A DNA stretch of 64,000 nt from Methanobrevibacter sp. (GTDB taxonomy: Archaea; Methanobacteriota; Methanobacteria; Methanobacteriales; Methanobacteriaceae), in assembly GCF_017447225.1 (NCBI RefSeq), contig NZ_JAFSNZ010000015.1, forward strand, positions 1 to 64,000. The letters run 5' to 3'. Of this stretch, positions 10,089 through 17,075 are shown piece by piece. The translations under genes were made by a program, and so were the position numbers. Numbering within the stretch: position 1 is the first letter of the stretch; the number at the start of each line of letters is the position of its first letter. Below the pieces are notes generated by a model, which was not told the DNA's origin, did not search any database, and saw only the letters and a list, made by a program, of their open reading frames with translations.

Positions 10089-10302
10089 CTATGTATGCAT
10101 CAAGTTCATCTAATGAAGAAAAGTGAACTCCTTCACCATTTGCAAATTCTTTATCTGCTTCAATTAAGTCTTTGATTCCTTGATATTCTTCATACTCATC
10201 TAATAATTTAGAGATAATATCATTGAAAGAATCATTTTTATATCCAATGTCTGCTAATCTTTCATGATTAATTAAACTGACTCTTATAGCTTTTGTTTCC
10301 AT
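10081..10302 (-). CDS. RelB/VapB-like antitoxin
   Basis: Start chosen at the ATG at 10302 because GGTGAT lies 4 nt upstream; the longer reading to 10320 would put this site inside the gene. The 73-residue product begins METKAIRVSL and continues with SFNDIISKLLDEYEE, a ribbon-helix-helix N-terminus like the archaeal VapB/DUF7557 antitoxins, with an acidic C-terminal tail likely to wrap the toxin. It is the first gene of the pair, and its stop abuts or overlaps the toxin start. It is intact although its toxin is frameshifted. A perfect palindrome 47 nt upstream is its probable operator. Confidence 0.75.
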   Translation of the reverse strand: METKAIRVSLINHERLADIGYKNDSFNDIISKLLDEYEEYQGIKDLIEADKEFANGEGVHFSSLDELDAYIDD

Positions 10303-10348
10303 TATATCACCTAATAACATATGTGTAATTTTAAGTATATGGTTTACA

Positions 10349-10367
10349 ATGTATACTTAGTATACAT
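10349..10367 (-). promoter_or_regulatory. Operator-like perfect palindrome upstream of the antitoxin
   Basis: ATGTATACTTAGTATACAT has two 9-bp arms around a single T. It ends 47 nt before the antitoxin ATG at 10302. Antitoxins with a ribbon-helix-helix domain usually repress their own promoter by binding such sites, so autoregulation is likely. Function is inferred from position and symmetry. Confidence 0.6.
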
Positions 10368-10413
10368 AATCAACAATATTGATTTAAAATCATCTATTTT
10401 TTGAATATGTTAA

Positions 10414-10597
10414 GTTTATAAATATTAGTTTTTAATCTATTTTCAAAATAAATCGGTAGGTTTATAAATATCAGTTTATTATCCTATGCTGTAATCATAA
10501 ATATGATTAGTTTTTCAGTCAAACTCGATATATTTATTAAATCAGTTTAAGTGGCATCTGTGTTTTTTCATCTAGTCGCAGTTTGAAAATATTTATC
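10414..10597 (+). repeat. Dispersed intergenic repeat module upstream of the zeta cassette
   Basis: This gene-free stretch carries three repeat elements. At 10414-10479 lies a tandem pair homologous to 1133-1206. At 10512-10550 lies a degenerate copy (TTTTTCAGTCAAACTCGATA). At 10543-10597 lies a segment containing CTAGTCGCAGTTTGAAAAT that is nearly identical to 13139-13194. The last segment ends 53 nt before the antitoxin start at 10650; its copy at 13194 ends 49 nt before the MNT gene. AAAATATTTAT within it could act as a TATA box. Confidence 0.75.
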
Positions 10598-10649
10598 ATT
10601 AATGAATTCGATATTTTATATTATAAATTAGTAATAAGGAGGATTTGTT

Positions 10650-10847
10650 TTGGTTGAAGAAAATGAATTGGATTCTACATATGGAATTTCTGATGAAGAA
10701 CTTACCGAAAGATTTAAAGCATCTATTAAGATTGATCAAGATATATGTAAGATTAAAGGACTTCCTATTGCTGGTTATGATGATGAGAATAAACGTGCTT
10801 ATTTAGAGTATCCTGATGGAAGGAGAGTTTATGTCTCAGAAAAATAG
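10650..10847 (+). CDS. Putative antitoxin of the zeta-type toxin
   Basis: A 65-residue acidic protein. The start is TTG at 10650, supported by a strong AAGGAGG ending 7 nt upstream; an internal ATG lacks such a site. The C-terminal half (GLPIAGYDDENKRAYLEYPD, then GRR) is a pattern I recall from small genes placed directly before zeta-toxin-like kinases in gut bacteria. It overlaps the downstream toxin start at 10831 by 17 nt, so translation is coupled. It should bind and block the kinase. It is intact although the kinase gene carries a stop codon. Confidence 0.65.
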   Translation: MVEENELDSTYGISDEELTERFKASIKIDQDICKIKGLPIAGYDDENKRAYLEYPDGRRVYVSEK

Positions 10848-11475
10848 GCTTCCTGAAGTTATGGTTTTCGCAGGGCCCAATGGCAGTGGTAAAACCACAA
10901 TAACACGTATGGCAAAAACTGCCGGTGTTTATATCAATGCGGACGATATTAGAAAATCAAGTTTATGCAGTGATTTGGAAGCTGCACAAAAAGCTGAAGA
11001 ACTTAGATAATCAATGCTTGAAAAATGTGAAGATTTCACATTTGAAACAGTGCTTTCTACAGATAGAAATCTGAAGTTACTTAAAAAAGCTAAAGAAAAA
11101 GGATATTTTCTAAGATGCATTTATGTCCTCACAGATGATTATGAAATAAATATCGCACGAGTAAGAATGAGACAATCCATGGGGGGTCATGGAGTTCCTG
11201 AAGATAAGATTAAATCAAGATATGAAAAGGCTCTTAATTTAATTCCAGAATTGATAGAAATTTGTGATATTGTCCATATTTATGACAATACTGTCTCTCC
11301 ATTTAGAATATTTAAGAAAAGAAAAGATGTGTATTATCACTGGGAAAATAACTATTGGAATTATTCAGATATTGAAAAGCTTACTGGAATAAGTAAATAT
11401 GAAGTGGTAAGTCTCTATTTTTATACAATTTTTTTTAATTATACCATAGGAAATATATCGGATGATATTCATTAA
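10831..11475 (+). pseudogene. Zeta-toxin-like P-loop kinase, interrupted by an in-frame stop
   Basis: Read from ATG 10831 (AAGGAGAG upstream), the first part carries Walker A GPNGSGKT at residues 15-22 and NADDI with the likely catalytic aspartate. A TAA at 11008-11010 ends it at 59 residues. The same frame continues without further stops to 11473 with FTFETVLSTDRN, an arginine-rich helix and RYEKALNLIPEL, all expected of the family, for about 214 codons in total. The stop lies where LR-E-SM would be expected, so a GAA to TAA change is the simplest explanation. Zeta toxins phosphorylate UDP-activated sugars in bacteria; the archaeal substrate is unknown. Re-initiation at ATG 11014 would give a product without a P-loop. 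Likely inactive. Confidence 0.8.
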
Positions 11476-11505
11476 ATCGATAGTTATATAAATATCAGTT
11501 TATAG
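11474..11505 (+). repeat. Dispersed intergenic repeat copy
   Basis: A single copy (AATCGATAGTTATATAAATA, then TCAGTTTATAG) beginning at the stop codon of the zeta reading frame. It belongs to the repeat family at 1120, 10414 and 13115. Confidence 0.7.
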
Positions 11506-11590
11506 GCTAATTTTCTACCACTATAATGTTTAACTTGTAAATTGGTTTTATGGTTTTCATATTAACCATGAATCAGTCTAATAAAATATT

Positions 11591-11619
11591 TTGTTAAGTA
11601 TTTATATATGTATTAACAA
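11591..11619 (+). promoter_or_regulatory. TATA box inside an inverted repeat, promoter of the ATPase
   Basis: TTGTTAA at 11591-11597 and TTAACAA at 11613-11619 flank GTATTTATATATGTA, a clear archaeal TATA box. Transcription would begin near 11630, about 30 nt before the start codon. A regulator bound to the arms would cover the TATA box and repress. The regulator is unknown; the ATPase itself or a linked DNA-binding protein is possible. Confidence 0.5.
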
Positions 11620-11661
11620 ATATTTTATTAACTAATATATTCTGAAAGGAGTTATTTGATT

Positions 11662-13113
11662 ATGGATGACAAAACACAATTAATTCTTAATTTCCTAAAT
11701 GAAAATATTTCTAATATGCCTCATGTCTTAAAGGATAAGTTAATTAACAATGATAGGAAATTAAACTGTAGATTCGAATTTGATGAAATCAGGAAAAGCA
11801 TTGATGATTTTATTGATGGAGATGAGTTAAATAGATTTATTGTGCTGCCGGGAATTAGGGGTGTTGGAAAGACAACCCTTCTTTACCAGACATATCACTA
11901 TCTGTTAAACGAAAAACACATATTGCCAGAACAGATAATTTACTTGTCATGTGATGACTTAAACAATCTTGTTGACTGCAATATAAGGGAAATCGTTGAC
12001 ATCTATCTAAACAATCAATTCAATACCAACTTAAGATTATTGGATAGAGAAATTTTCTTTTTAATATATGAATCACAATACGATAAAAACTGGGCAATGT
12101 CAGGTAAAATCATATATGACAGATCAGAAAAAATCTTCATGGTATTCACAGGTTCATCAGCACTGAATCTAGAATACAATGCAGATGCAGCAAGAAGAAT
12201 GTTTAAAAGAGTCATAACTCCCCTAAATTATAACGAACATGTGAAATTAAAATATAACTATTCCAATATCAATCTTGGAAATTCATTGGTTGACCTGATT
12301 TTAAACGGCAATAGTGAAGAAGCCATAAAATATGAAAACGAAGTCAATAGGAATTTAATCAATAATATTGAATATAGGTCTAATGATTGGGATGAATATT
12401 TAAGATATGGAGGATTTCCAATACTTGCACGTAAAATCGATTTCAGGAAACTCACAGCTAATATTGTGGATATGGTTGAAAAAGTTGTAAATACCGACAT
12501 GATTGCCATTAAAAACTTCACTTTTGAAAACCAGACAAATTCAAACAGGATACTGAGATATCTGGCACTGCAAAATGCGGGAGACCTCTCACAAAACAAT
12601 TTAGCAAAATATCTCAAAACTTCCCAGGCCAATGTAAAAAACATTTTAGACATACTGGAAAAAACACATCTGATATTTTCCATTGAAGCTTATGGAACAT
12701 CATCCAAACGCACTAAAAAAACAAAAAAATATTACTTTGCAACCAGCAGTATTAGAAATGCATTATCCATAAAATCCGGAAACACAATTAAAGACATAAA
12801 GCAATATGAAGGAATACTTTTAGAAAATTTAGTAGCATCAATATTATTCAATCTCACACAACGGGGGAATAATTATTTCACATTGTATTATGATGCCAAC
12901 AAAAAGAAGAATGTTGATTTTATATTGCAGCAGGACTTTAAAAATCCTGTGCCTATTGAAGTAGGTCGTGGCAAAAAGGATAAAAACCAAATTACTCATG
13001 CAATCAATAATTATGGCGCAGATTATGGAATTATTATCTCAAATACCACCAATAATATTGAAAAACATGACAATATCATATATATTCCTCCAAAGACATT
13101 TTCATTTTTATAG
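11662..13113 (+). CDS. Archaeal AAA ATPase with DUF4143-like C-terminus
   Basis: A 483-residue protein. The start is placed at ATG 11662, about 10 nt after AAAGGAG; a TTG at 11656 would add two residues. Residues 64-71 (GIRGVGKT) are a Walker A motif. FTGSSALNLEYNADAARR follows the core as in archaeal ATPases of this type. A winged helix follows (NLAKYLKTSQANVKNILDIL), and the C-terminus (NVDFIL, then PIEVGRG) resembles the restriction-nuclease-like fold of DUF4143 proteins. The Walker B position reads IFFLIYESQY at residues 131-140; relatives have an aspartate where Y136 stands, so ATP hydrolysis may be lost. Such ATPases are common, mobile and of unclear role. A repeat unit directly follows the stop. 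Confidence 0.8.
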   Translation: MDDKTQLILNFLNENISNMPHVLKDKLINNDRKLNCRFEFDEIRKSIDDFIDGDELNRFIVLPGIRGVGKTTLLYQTYHYLLNEKHILPEQIIYLSCDDLNNLVDCNIREIVDIYLNNQFNTNLRLLDREIFFLIYESQYDKNWAMSGKIIYDRSEKIFMVFTGSSALNLEYNADAARRMFKRVITPLNYNEHVKLKYNYSNINLGNSLVDLILNGNSEEAIKYENEVNRNLINNIEYRSNDWDEYLRYGGFPILARKIDFRKLTANIVDMVEKVVNTDMIAIKNFTFENQTNSNRILRYLALQNAGDLSQNNLAKYLKTSQANVKNILDILEKTHLIFSIEAYGTSSKRTKKTKKYYFATSSIRNALSIKSGNTIKDIKQYEGILLENLVASILFNLTQRGNNYFTLYYDANKKKNVDFILQQDFKNPVPIEVGRGKKDKNQITHAINNYGADYGIIISNTTNNIEKHDNIIYIPPKTFSFL

Positions 13114-13114
13114 T

Positions 13115-13194
13115 AAAATCGGTAGATATATAAATTATCAGTTTAAGTGTGCATCCGTGTTTTTTCATCTAGTCGCAGTTTGAAAATATTTATT
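13115..13194 (+). repeat. Dispersed intergenic repeat module upstream of the MNT gene
   Basis: Starting 2 nt after the ATPase stop, a TCGGTAGATATATAAATTAT-type copy of the dispersed repeat is joined to the segment CTAGTCGCAGTTTGAAAAT (13139-13194). The joined structure matches 10512-10597. The segment ends 49 nt before the MNT start codon. Confidence 0.75.
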
Positions 13195-13242
13195 GATGAA
13201 GTGTATATTTGTTATTATCTCATATAATCGTTGGTGATTGTA

Positions 13243-13557
13243 ATGCATAATGGAATTAAGATTGCTTATGAATTTGCTAATGCTATTGGATCTGAAGATA
13301 TCATACGCATAATATTATTTGGTTCTGTTGCTCGTCATGATGATAGCGAAGAATCTGATATAGATATTTTAATTGTCGCTTCATCAAGAGAAAAGATTAA
13401 TGATATTGTTGAGGATGAAGTTTTCAATATTAATGCTAAATTTCTTGAAGTTGTTTCAGCTCATATTATGGCTGAAGAATTTTATAATCGCACTAAATAT
13501 TATTCTTTTTTAACAAGTGTCCATGAAGAAGGTGTTTTACTTGTCGAAGGTTACTGA
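13243..13557 (+). CDS. MNT-type nucleotidyltransferase (orphan antitoxin-like)
   Basis: A 104-residue minimal nucleotidyltransferase. The start at ATG 13243 is preceded by GGTGAT. GSVAR at residues 27-31 and SDIDILIV with D39 and D41 form the metal-binding GS...DxD motif of the pol-beta fold. MntA-type proteins usually sit beside a HEPN RNase and silence it by adding AMP. No HEPN gene is adjacent: the next gene is a convergent tetR whose stop lies 1 nt away. The only HEPN-like protein in the window is 7 kb off at 20402. The catalytic residues look intact, so this may be an orphan antitoxin, or it may act in trans. Confidence 0.8.
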   Translation: MHNGIKIAYEFANAIGSEDIIRIILFGSVARHDDSEESDIDILIVASSREKINDIVEDEVFNINAKFLEVVSAHIMAEEFYNRTKYYSFLTSVHEEGVLLVEGY

Positions 13558-13558
13558 T

Positions 13559-14161
13559 TTATTGGTATTCGATGGCCTGCCAGGTCATTTCAAAGTTTTT
13601 CTCAAAAATGCGGTCAGTATCATCATTTGCGTAAATTAACCATAAACCTTGAACTCCCATATACAGGTTATGCAATAATTCCACTATGTTTTCAGTTGAG
13701 AAGTCACCTCTGATTTCATTTTGCCTTTTACCGGCTTCAACAAGATCGGTTAAAAATATTCTAATGTCATTTCCGGTTTGTGAAATTATCTCGTTAACCT
13801 CTTCATGAGCATATCCTGTTGCGGTTAAAAGAAGTATTACGTCCCCATAATTGATTTTTTCATCGATGCTTTCAATTTTCACACCTTTTATGTATTGATG
13901 TAAAATATAAAGCAAGGTATCATGGATTTTAGTCTTTGATGAACCCTCAAGGATGATTTTATCAAAATCGATTTTAATGTAATCCACCATATACTTTTTA
14001 AGAATCGCTTCAAATATATCTTTTTTATCTGAAAAATGATAATATATGCCGCCGGTTGCAAGTCCTGTAGCATTTCTAATTTCACTGATTGAAATATCAA
14101 TTGTACCTTTCTCCAATATTAATTTCAGCGTTTTTTCAACAATCATGTCTTTAGTGTTCAT
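13559..14161 (-). CDS. TetR-family regulator (distal of two)
   Basis: A 200-residue regulator. The N-terminal helix-turn-helix (residues about 25-48, ISEIRNATGLATGGIYYHFS) is characteristic of TetR, and the C-terminal two thirds should form the ligand-binding, dimerising helices. It is paralogous to the gene just upstream, 21 nt away; both are read leftward from one promoter region carrying two operator-like sites. The ligand is not evident. Its 3' end almost touches the convergent MNT gene. Confidence 0.85.
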   Translation of the reverse strand: MNTKDMIVEKTLKLILEKGTIDISISEIRNATGLATGGIYYHFSDKKDIFEAILKKYMVDYIKIDFDKIILEGSSKTKIHDTLLYILHQYIKGVKIESIDEKINYGDVILLLTATGYAHEEVNEIISQTGNDIRIFLTDLVEAGKRQNEIRGDFSTENIVELLHNLYMGVQGLWLIYANDDTDRIFEKNFEMTWQAIEYQ

Positions 14162-14182
14162 TTAACCACGTCATGTTTTTAA

Positions 14183-14791
14183 TTATTCTTTGAATCTTAT
14201 CTTTTCCCATTCCAATTCGAAACTGTCTTCAAAGGCGGAAATCATATCGTCAATTAAATATACGTCCCATCTGTACTGAATTCCTGTGTATATGAGAATT
14301 AATGACTCCGCAATGTCTTCGGCTGGGAGATCTTGCCGGATTTGTCTGTTTTTCTGACCTTCCTCAATAATTTCTGTGAAAAATTCCTTTAATTCATTCA
14401 GGGCAATATGTAAAGACTTAAGGTAATTTCCATAAGCAAAACCTTTTGCAGTCAAAATCAGTAATATGTATCTGTACTCTATTTCCTCATCAATTGATTC
14501 GATTTCGATTCCGGTTTCTTTCTGCTTGAAAATTTCGGCCATAACATCATGGATTTTCTCTTTTTCATTTCCATTTATCTGGCGGAGTTTGTCAATATCG
14601 AATTTGAAATAATCAATTAAATATCTTTCAATAATCTCATCATATATCTCTTCTTTAGTTGAAAAATAGTAATATATTCCGCCGATAGCAATTCCTGATG
14701 TGGCACTGATTTCTCTAATGGAAATTAGAGAGTTTTCCTTTTTAATCATTAATTTTAAAGTTTCTTCTAAAATTAATTTTTTAGTATCCAT
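14183..14791 (-). CDS. TetR-family regulator (proximal of two)
   Basis: A 202-residue TetR protein whose helix-turn-helix reads ISATSGIAIGGIYYYFSTKE at about residues 28-47. It shares its general sequence with the next gene in the operon (for example a YF/I..D.DKL segment after the HTH), so the two arose by duplication and may form homo- or heterodimers. It is divergent from the acetolactate decarboxylase gene; the 287-nt spacer holds two identical operator-like sites, one close to its own start. Confidence 0.85.
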   Translation of the reverse strand: MDTKKLILEETLKLMIKKENSLISIREISATSGIAIGGIYYYFSTKEEIYDEIIERYLIDYFKFDIDKLRQINGNEKEKIHDVMAEIFKQKETGIEIESIDEEIEYRYILLILTAKGFAYGNYLKSLHIALNELKEFFTEIIEEGQKNRQIRQDLPAEDIAESLILIYTGIQYRWDVYLIDDMISAFEDSFELEWEKIRFKE

Positions 14792-14832
14792 ACACTTAAA
14801 TTTTATGTTTCATGGTTATTAAATGATGTAGA

Positions 14833-14884
14833 GAACGAACGTTCTGTTAGTTGAAAATTGATAGGGGGAACGAACGTTCTGTTA
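14833..14884. promoter_or_regulatory. Two identical TetR operator-like sites
   Basis: GAACGAACGTTCTGTTA occurs exactly twice, at 14833-14849 and 14868-14884, 35 bp apart. Each contains the perfect palindrome GAACGTTC. The sites lie between the tetR pair and the divergent acetolactate decarboxylase gene; a TATA-like GTTATATATAA (14890-14900) follows the second. Two identical sites and two paralogous TetR genes suggest joint autoregulation and possibly control of the decarboxylase. Which regulator binds cannot be told. Confidence 0.75.
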
Positions 14885-15078
14885 TATGCGTTATATATAA
14901 TTTTATTCACAGTTTTAGTTTTTTAAGCAACGGAAACTTTATTAAACAACAAAAATGAAAATATATAGTAAGAAAAATATTGACTTACATGATAATATTG
15001 TTCTTGAAATTTCAATAGTTATATGATAATAATGAAATCTAAAAAGATTTGATTATAAAAAAGGAGGAAAATTTTTTT

Positions 15079-15879
15079 ATGAATAAAAAGATAGTATTTG
15101 CATTAATTATAGTGGGATTACTTGCTATTTCAGCAGTCAGTGCTCAAAACTCATTATTTTTAAGCAATAATGATGATTCAATGTATCAGGTCTCATTAAT
15201 GCAGGCTTTCATGCATGGAGAATATGATGGAGTAATCACAGTAGGTGATTTCAAATCACATGGGGACATAGGTCTCGGAACATTTGAAGGAGTAAATGGT
15301 GAGATGATAGTCTTGGACGGTGTTGTTTATCAGGCCGCATCTGACGGAAGCATCAATGTCATGTCAGATGATGAAAAAATACCATTCGGTACAATTACCA
15401 ACTTTGATGAAGACGCAAAAATAGACAACATCACTGCAAAGGACTTTGACGATTTAACCAGTCAATTGGACAATGAAATCACCAAATATGGTACAAACAA
15501 TATGTACGTAGTTAAAATCAAAGGTGATTTTTCAAATATCACTGTCAGAAGTGTCGAAAAGCAGGAAAAACCATACCAAGAATTCACTGATGTGGCTGCA
15601 GTGGACCAAAGGGTATTCAACCACACGGAACAGACCGGAACAATTGTGGCAGTGTATTTCCCGGATTACATGAATGAATTGAACATGCACGGCTGGCATC
15701 TTCACTTCCTGTCTGATGACAAGACAAAAGGAGGGCATGTCCTAAATTTAACTGGTTTCAAGGGATCCGGTCAAATTGATGAAATTCATGAGTTCAATAT
15801 GATACTTCCAACCGACGATTTATTTGCAAAAATGAATTTCACCGAAGACATGACCAGTAAAATCAGCAGTGTGGAATAA
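15079..15879 (+). CDS. budA: Exported alpha-acetolactate decarboxylase
   Basis: A 266-residue enzyme that would convert 2-acetolactate to acetoin and CO2. The start is ATG 15079, 11 nt after AAGGAGG. Residues 1-22 are a signal peptide ending AVSA, so the enzyme acts outside the cytoplasm. The fold markers are GLGTF and GEM with E75, VRSVEKQEKPY with R157, and the zinc ligands H207, H209 and H220 in HLHF and GGHVL, with the same spacing as in the Brevibacillus enzyme. The length matches the family. It is divergent from two tetR genes and ends in its own terminator, so it is monocistronic. Acetolactate decarboxylases are bacterial or fungal in origin as usually described, so transfer is likely. 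A ThDP enzyme of the acetolactate synthase type lies 1.2 kb downstream. Confidence 0.88.
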   Translation: MNKKIVFALIIVGLLAISAVSAQNSLFLSNNDDSMYQVSLMQAFMHGEYDGVITVGDFKSHGDIGLGTFEGVNGEMIVLDGVVYQAASDGSINVMSDDEKIPFGTITNFDEDAKIDNITAKDFDDLTSQLDNEITKYGTNNMYVVKIKGDFSNITVRSVEKQEKPYQEFTDVAAVDQRVFNHTEQTGTIVAVYFPDYMNELNMHGWHLHFLSDDKTKGGHVLNLTGFKGSGQIDEIHEFNMILPTDDLFAKMNFTEDMTSKISSVE

Positions 15880-15903
15880 TTCTTTTGAGTTATTCCTTTT
15901 TTA
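15873..15903 (+). terminator. Terminator of budA
   Basis: GGAATAA (15873-15879, including the stop codon) pairs with TTATTCC (15890-15896), followed by seven T. The hairpin overlaps the end of the coding sequence. Confidence 0.7.
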
Positions 15904-16057
15904 TATAAGAGGGTAAGTTTGTTGTAAATTATTGAAATGTCCATTTTTTTAGATAATTTTTTCTTATGTATATTATATTGAATGCTCTTTTATATGCTAT
16001 TATTCAATATATTGAATAGTATTCATATTTGTTCAATATGATTATTATGTAGAATAT

Positions 16058-16213
16058 GTTCGATTTCATGGAACATGTCCAATTGAATGGAATTATTATA
16101 TTTGTTCTATGGAATGATGTTTGTTCGATTTCATGGAACATGTCCAATTGAATGGAATTATTATATTTGTTCTATGGAATGATGTTTGTTCGATTTCATG
16201 GAACATGTCCAAT
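16058..16213. repeat. 65-bp tandem repeat, about 2.4 copies
   Basis: The segment starting GTTCGATTTCATGGAACAT recurs at 16058, 16123 and 16188, exactly 65 bp apart; the first two units look identical and the third stops after about 26 bp. The unit contains a near-palindromic GGAACATGTCC and a partial internal echo (TTGTTCTATGGAAT). It lies in the 480-nt gap between budA and the tautomerase gene, where no open reading frame is visible. Further TTGTTCAAT-like words flank it (about 16000-16060 and 16250). Confidence 0.9.
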
Positions 16214-16362
16214 AAGAAAAAACATTATGTGATTATATGGATAATCCCCTTTGTTCAATTTCATTGACTTATAATGTAATGGAAATTCCATTATAATGCG
16301 AAAAACACACATCGCATTATATGGTAAAGTATGGTGATTGTTAATTAATGGTAGTTAATTGA

Positions 16363-16548
16363 TTATTTATCACTTAACAGTTCTCCAGCCACTCCAATGC
16401 TTTCTTTTGGATAGGCTTGCACCAAAACGGTTATGGCATCTATTGGCAGGTCATATGCTTCAGCAACTGTTTCAGATACCTTTTTAACCATTTCTCTTTT
16501 TTTCTCAACACTAATTCCATCGTTTCCGGCAATTGTAATTACAGGCAT
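16363..16548 (-). CDS. 4-oxalocrotonate tautomerase-family enzyme
   Basis: A 61-residue protein whose Pro2 (MPVITIAG) would be the catalytic amino-terminal proline after methionine removal. It has the usual length of the 4-OT family, with the helix EKKREMVKKVSETVAEAY and the strand ITVLVQ. The start is preceded by GGAGGATTG. It catalyses keto-enol tautomerisation or a related reaction on a small substrate that cannot be told here. It is divergent from the dUTPase-family gene and likely monocistronic. Confidence 0.85.
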   Translation of the reverse strand: MPVITIAGNDGISVEKKREMVKKVSETVAEAYDLPIDAITVLVQAYPKESIGVAGELLSDK

Positions 16549-16616
16549 TTTTTCAATCCTCCAATTAATTATTTAACATATCTGATATAAAAATTAACTT
16601 AATAGGAGATGTTCTC

Positions 16617-17075
16617 ATGCTTGGTGAAAATGAACTTGTTAAGGTTTTTCCGGATTTTGCTGATTTGGTGCAGCCTTCCGGAATCGATTTGGAATTGGAT
16701 AAGATTTACAGACAGACATCTGCAGGGTCACTGATTGACAATGAAAAAAACCTGCCTGAATTGGAAGAGCTTGAAGGTCCTATTTATACCTTAAAGCCAC
16801 ATACAGCATATCTGGCAAGCATCAAAAGGAAAGTTAAAATCCCTAAAGGATACACTATGCTTTACCTTCCAAGATCAACCCTGTTAAGGTCATTCATATC
16901 AGTCCAGACTGCTGTGGGAGATCCGGGATTTTACGGAACGCTGATGTTTATGATTTACAATCACGGAGACTTTGAATACAAAATCAAGTCAGGCGACAGG
17001 ATTGCCCAGGCTGTAGTATTTGATGTTGAAGGCTCAGGCGAGTACGACGGCTCATATCAGGAGGAAGAGAAATGA
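16617..17075 (+). CDS. dUTPase/dCTP deaminase family protein
   Basis: A 152-residue trimeric-type nucleotide hydrolase. Visible motifs are QPSGIDLELD at residues 19-28, PRSTLLRS at about 84-91, DPGFYG at about 102-107 and the C-terminal GEYDGSYQ tail. The segment corresponding to the catalytic glutamate of true dCTP deaminases (usually TLE after the DPG motif) reads TLMFMIYN here, which favours dUTP hydrolysis or an atypical activity. It would control dUTP in DNA precursor synthesis. The start is supported by AGGAGATG. Its last 4 nt overlap the ThDP enzyme start (ATGA), so the two form an operon although the functions look unrelated. Confidence 0.75.
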   Translation: MLGENELVKVFPDFADLVQPSGIDLELDKIYRQTSAGSLIDNEKNLPELEELEGPIYTLKPHTAYLASIKRKVKIPKGYTMLYLPRSTLLRSFISVQTAVGDPGFYGTLMFMIYNHGDFEYKIKSGDRIAQAVVFDVEGSGEYDGSYQEEEK

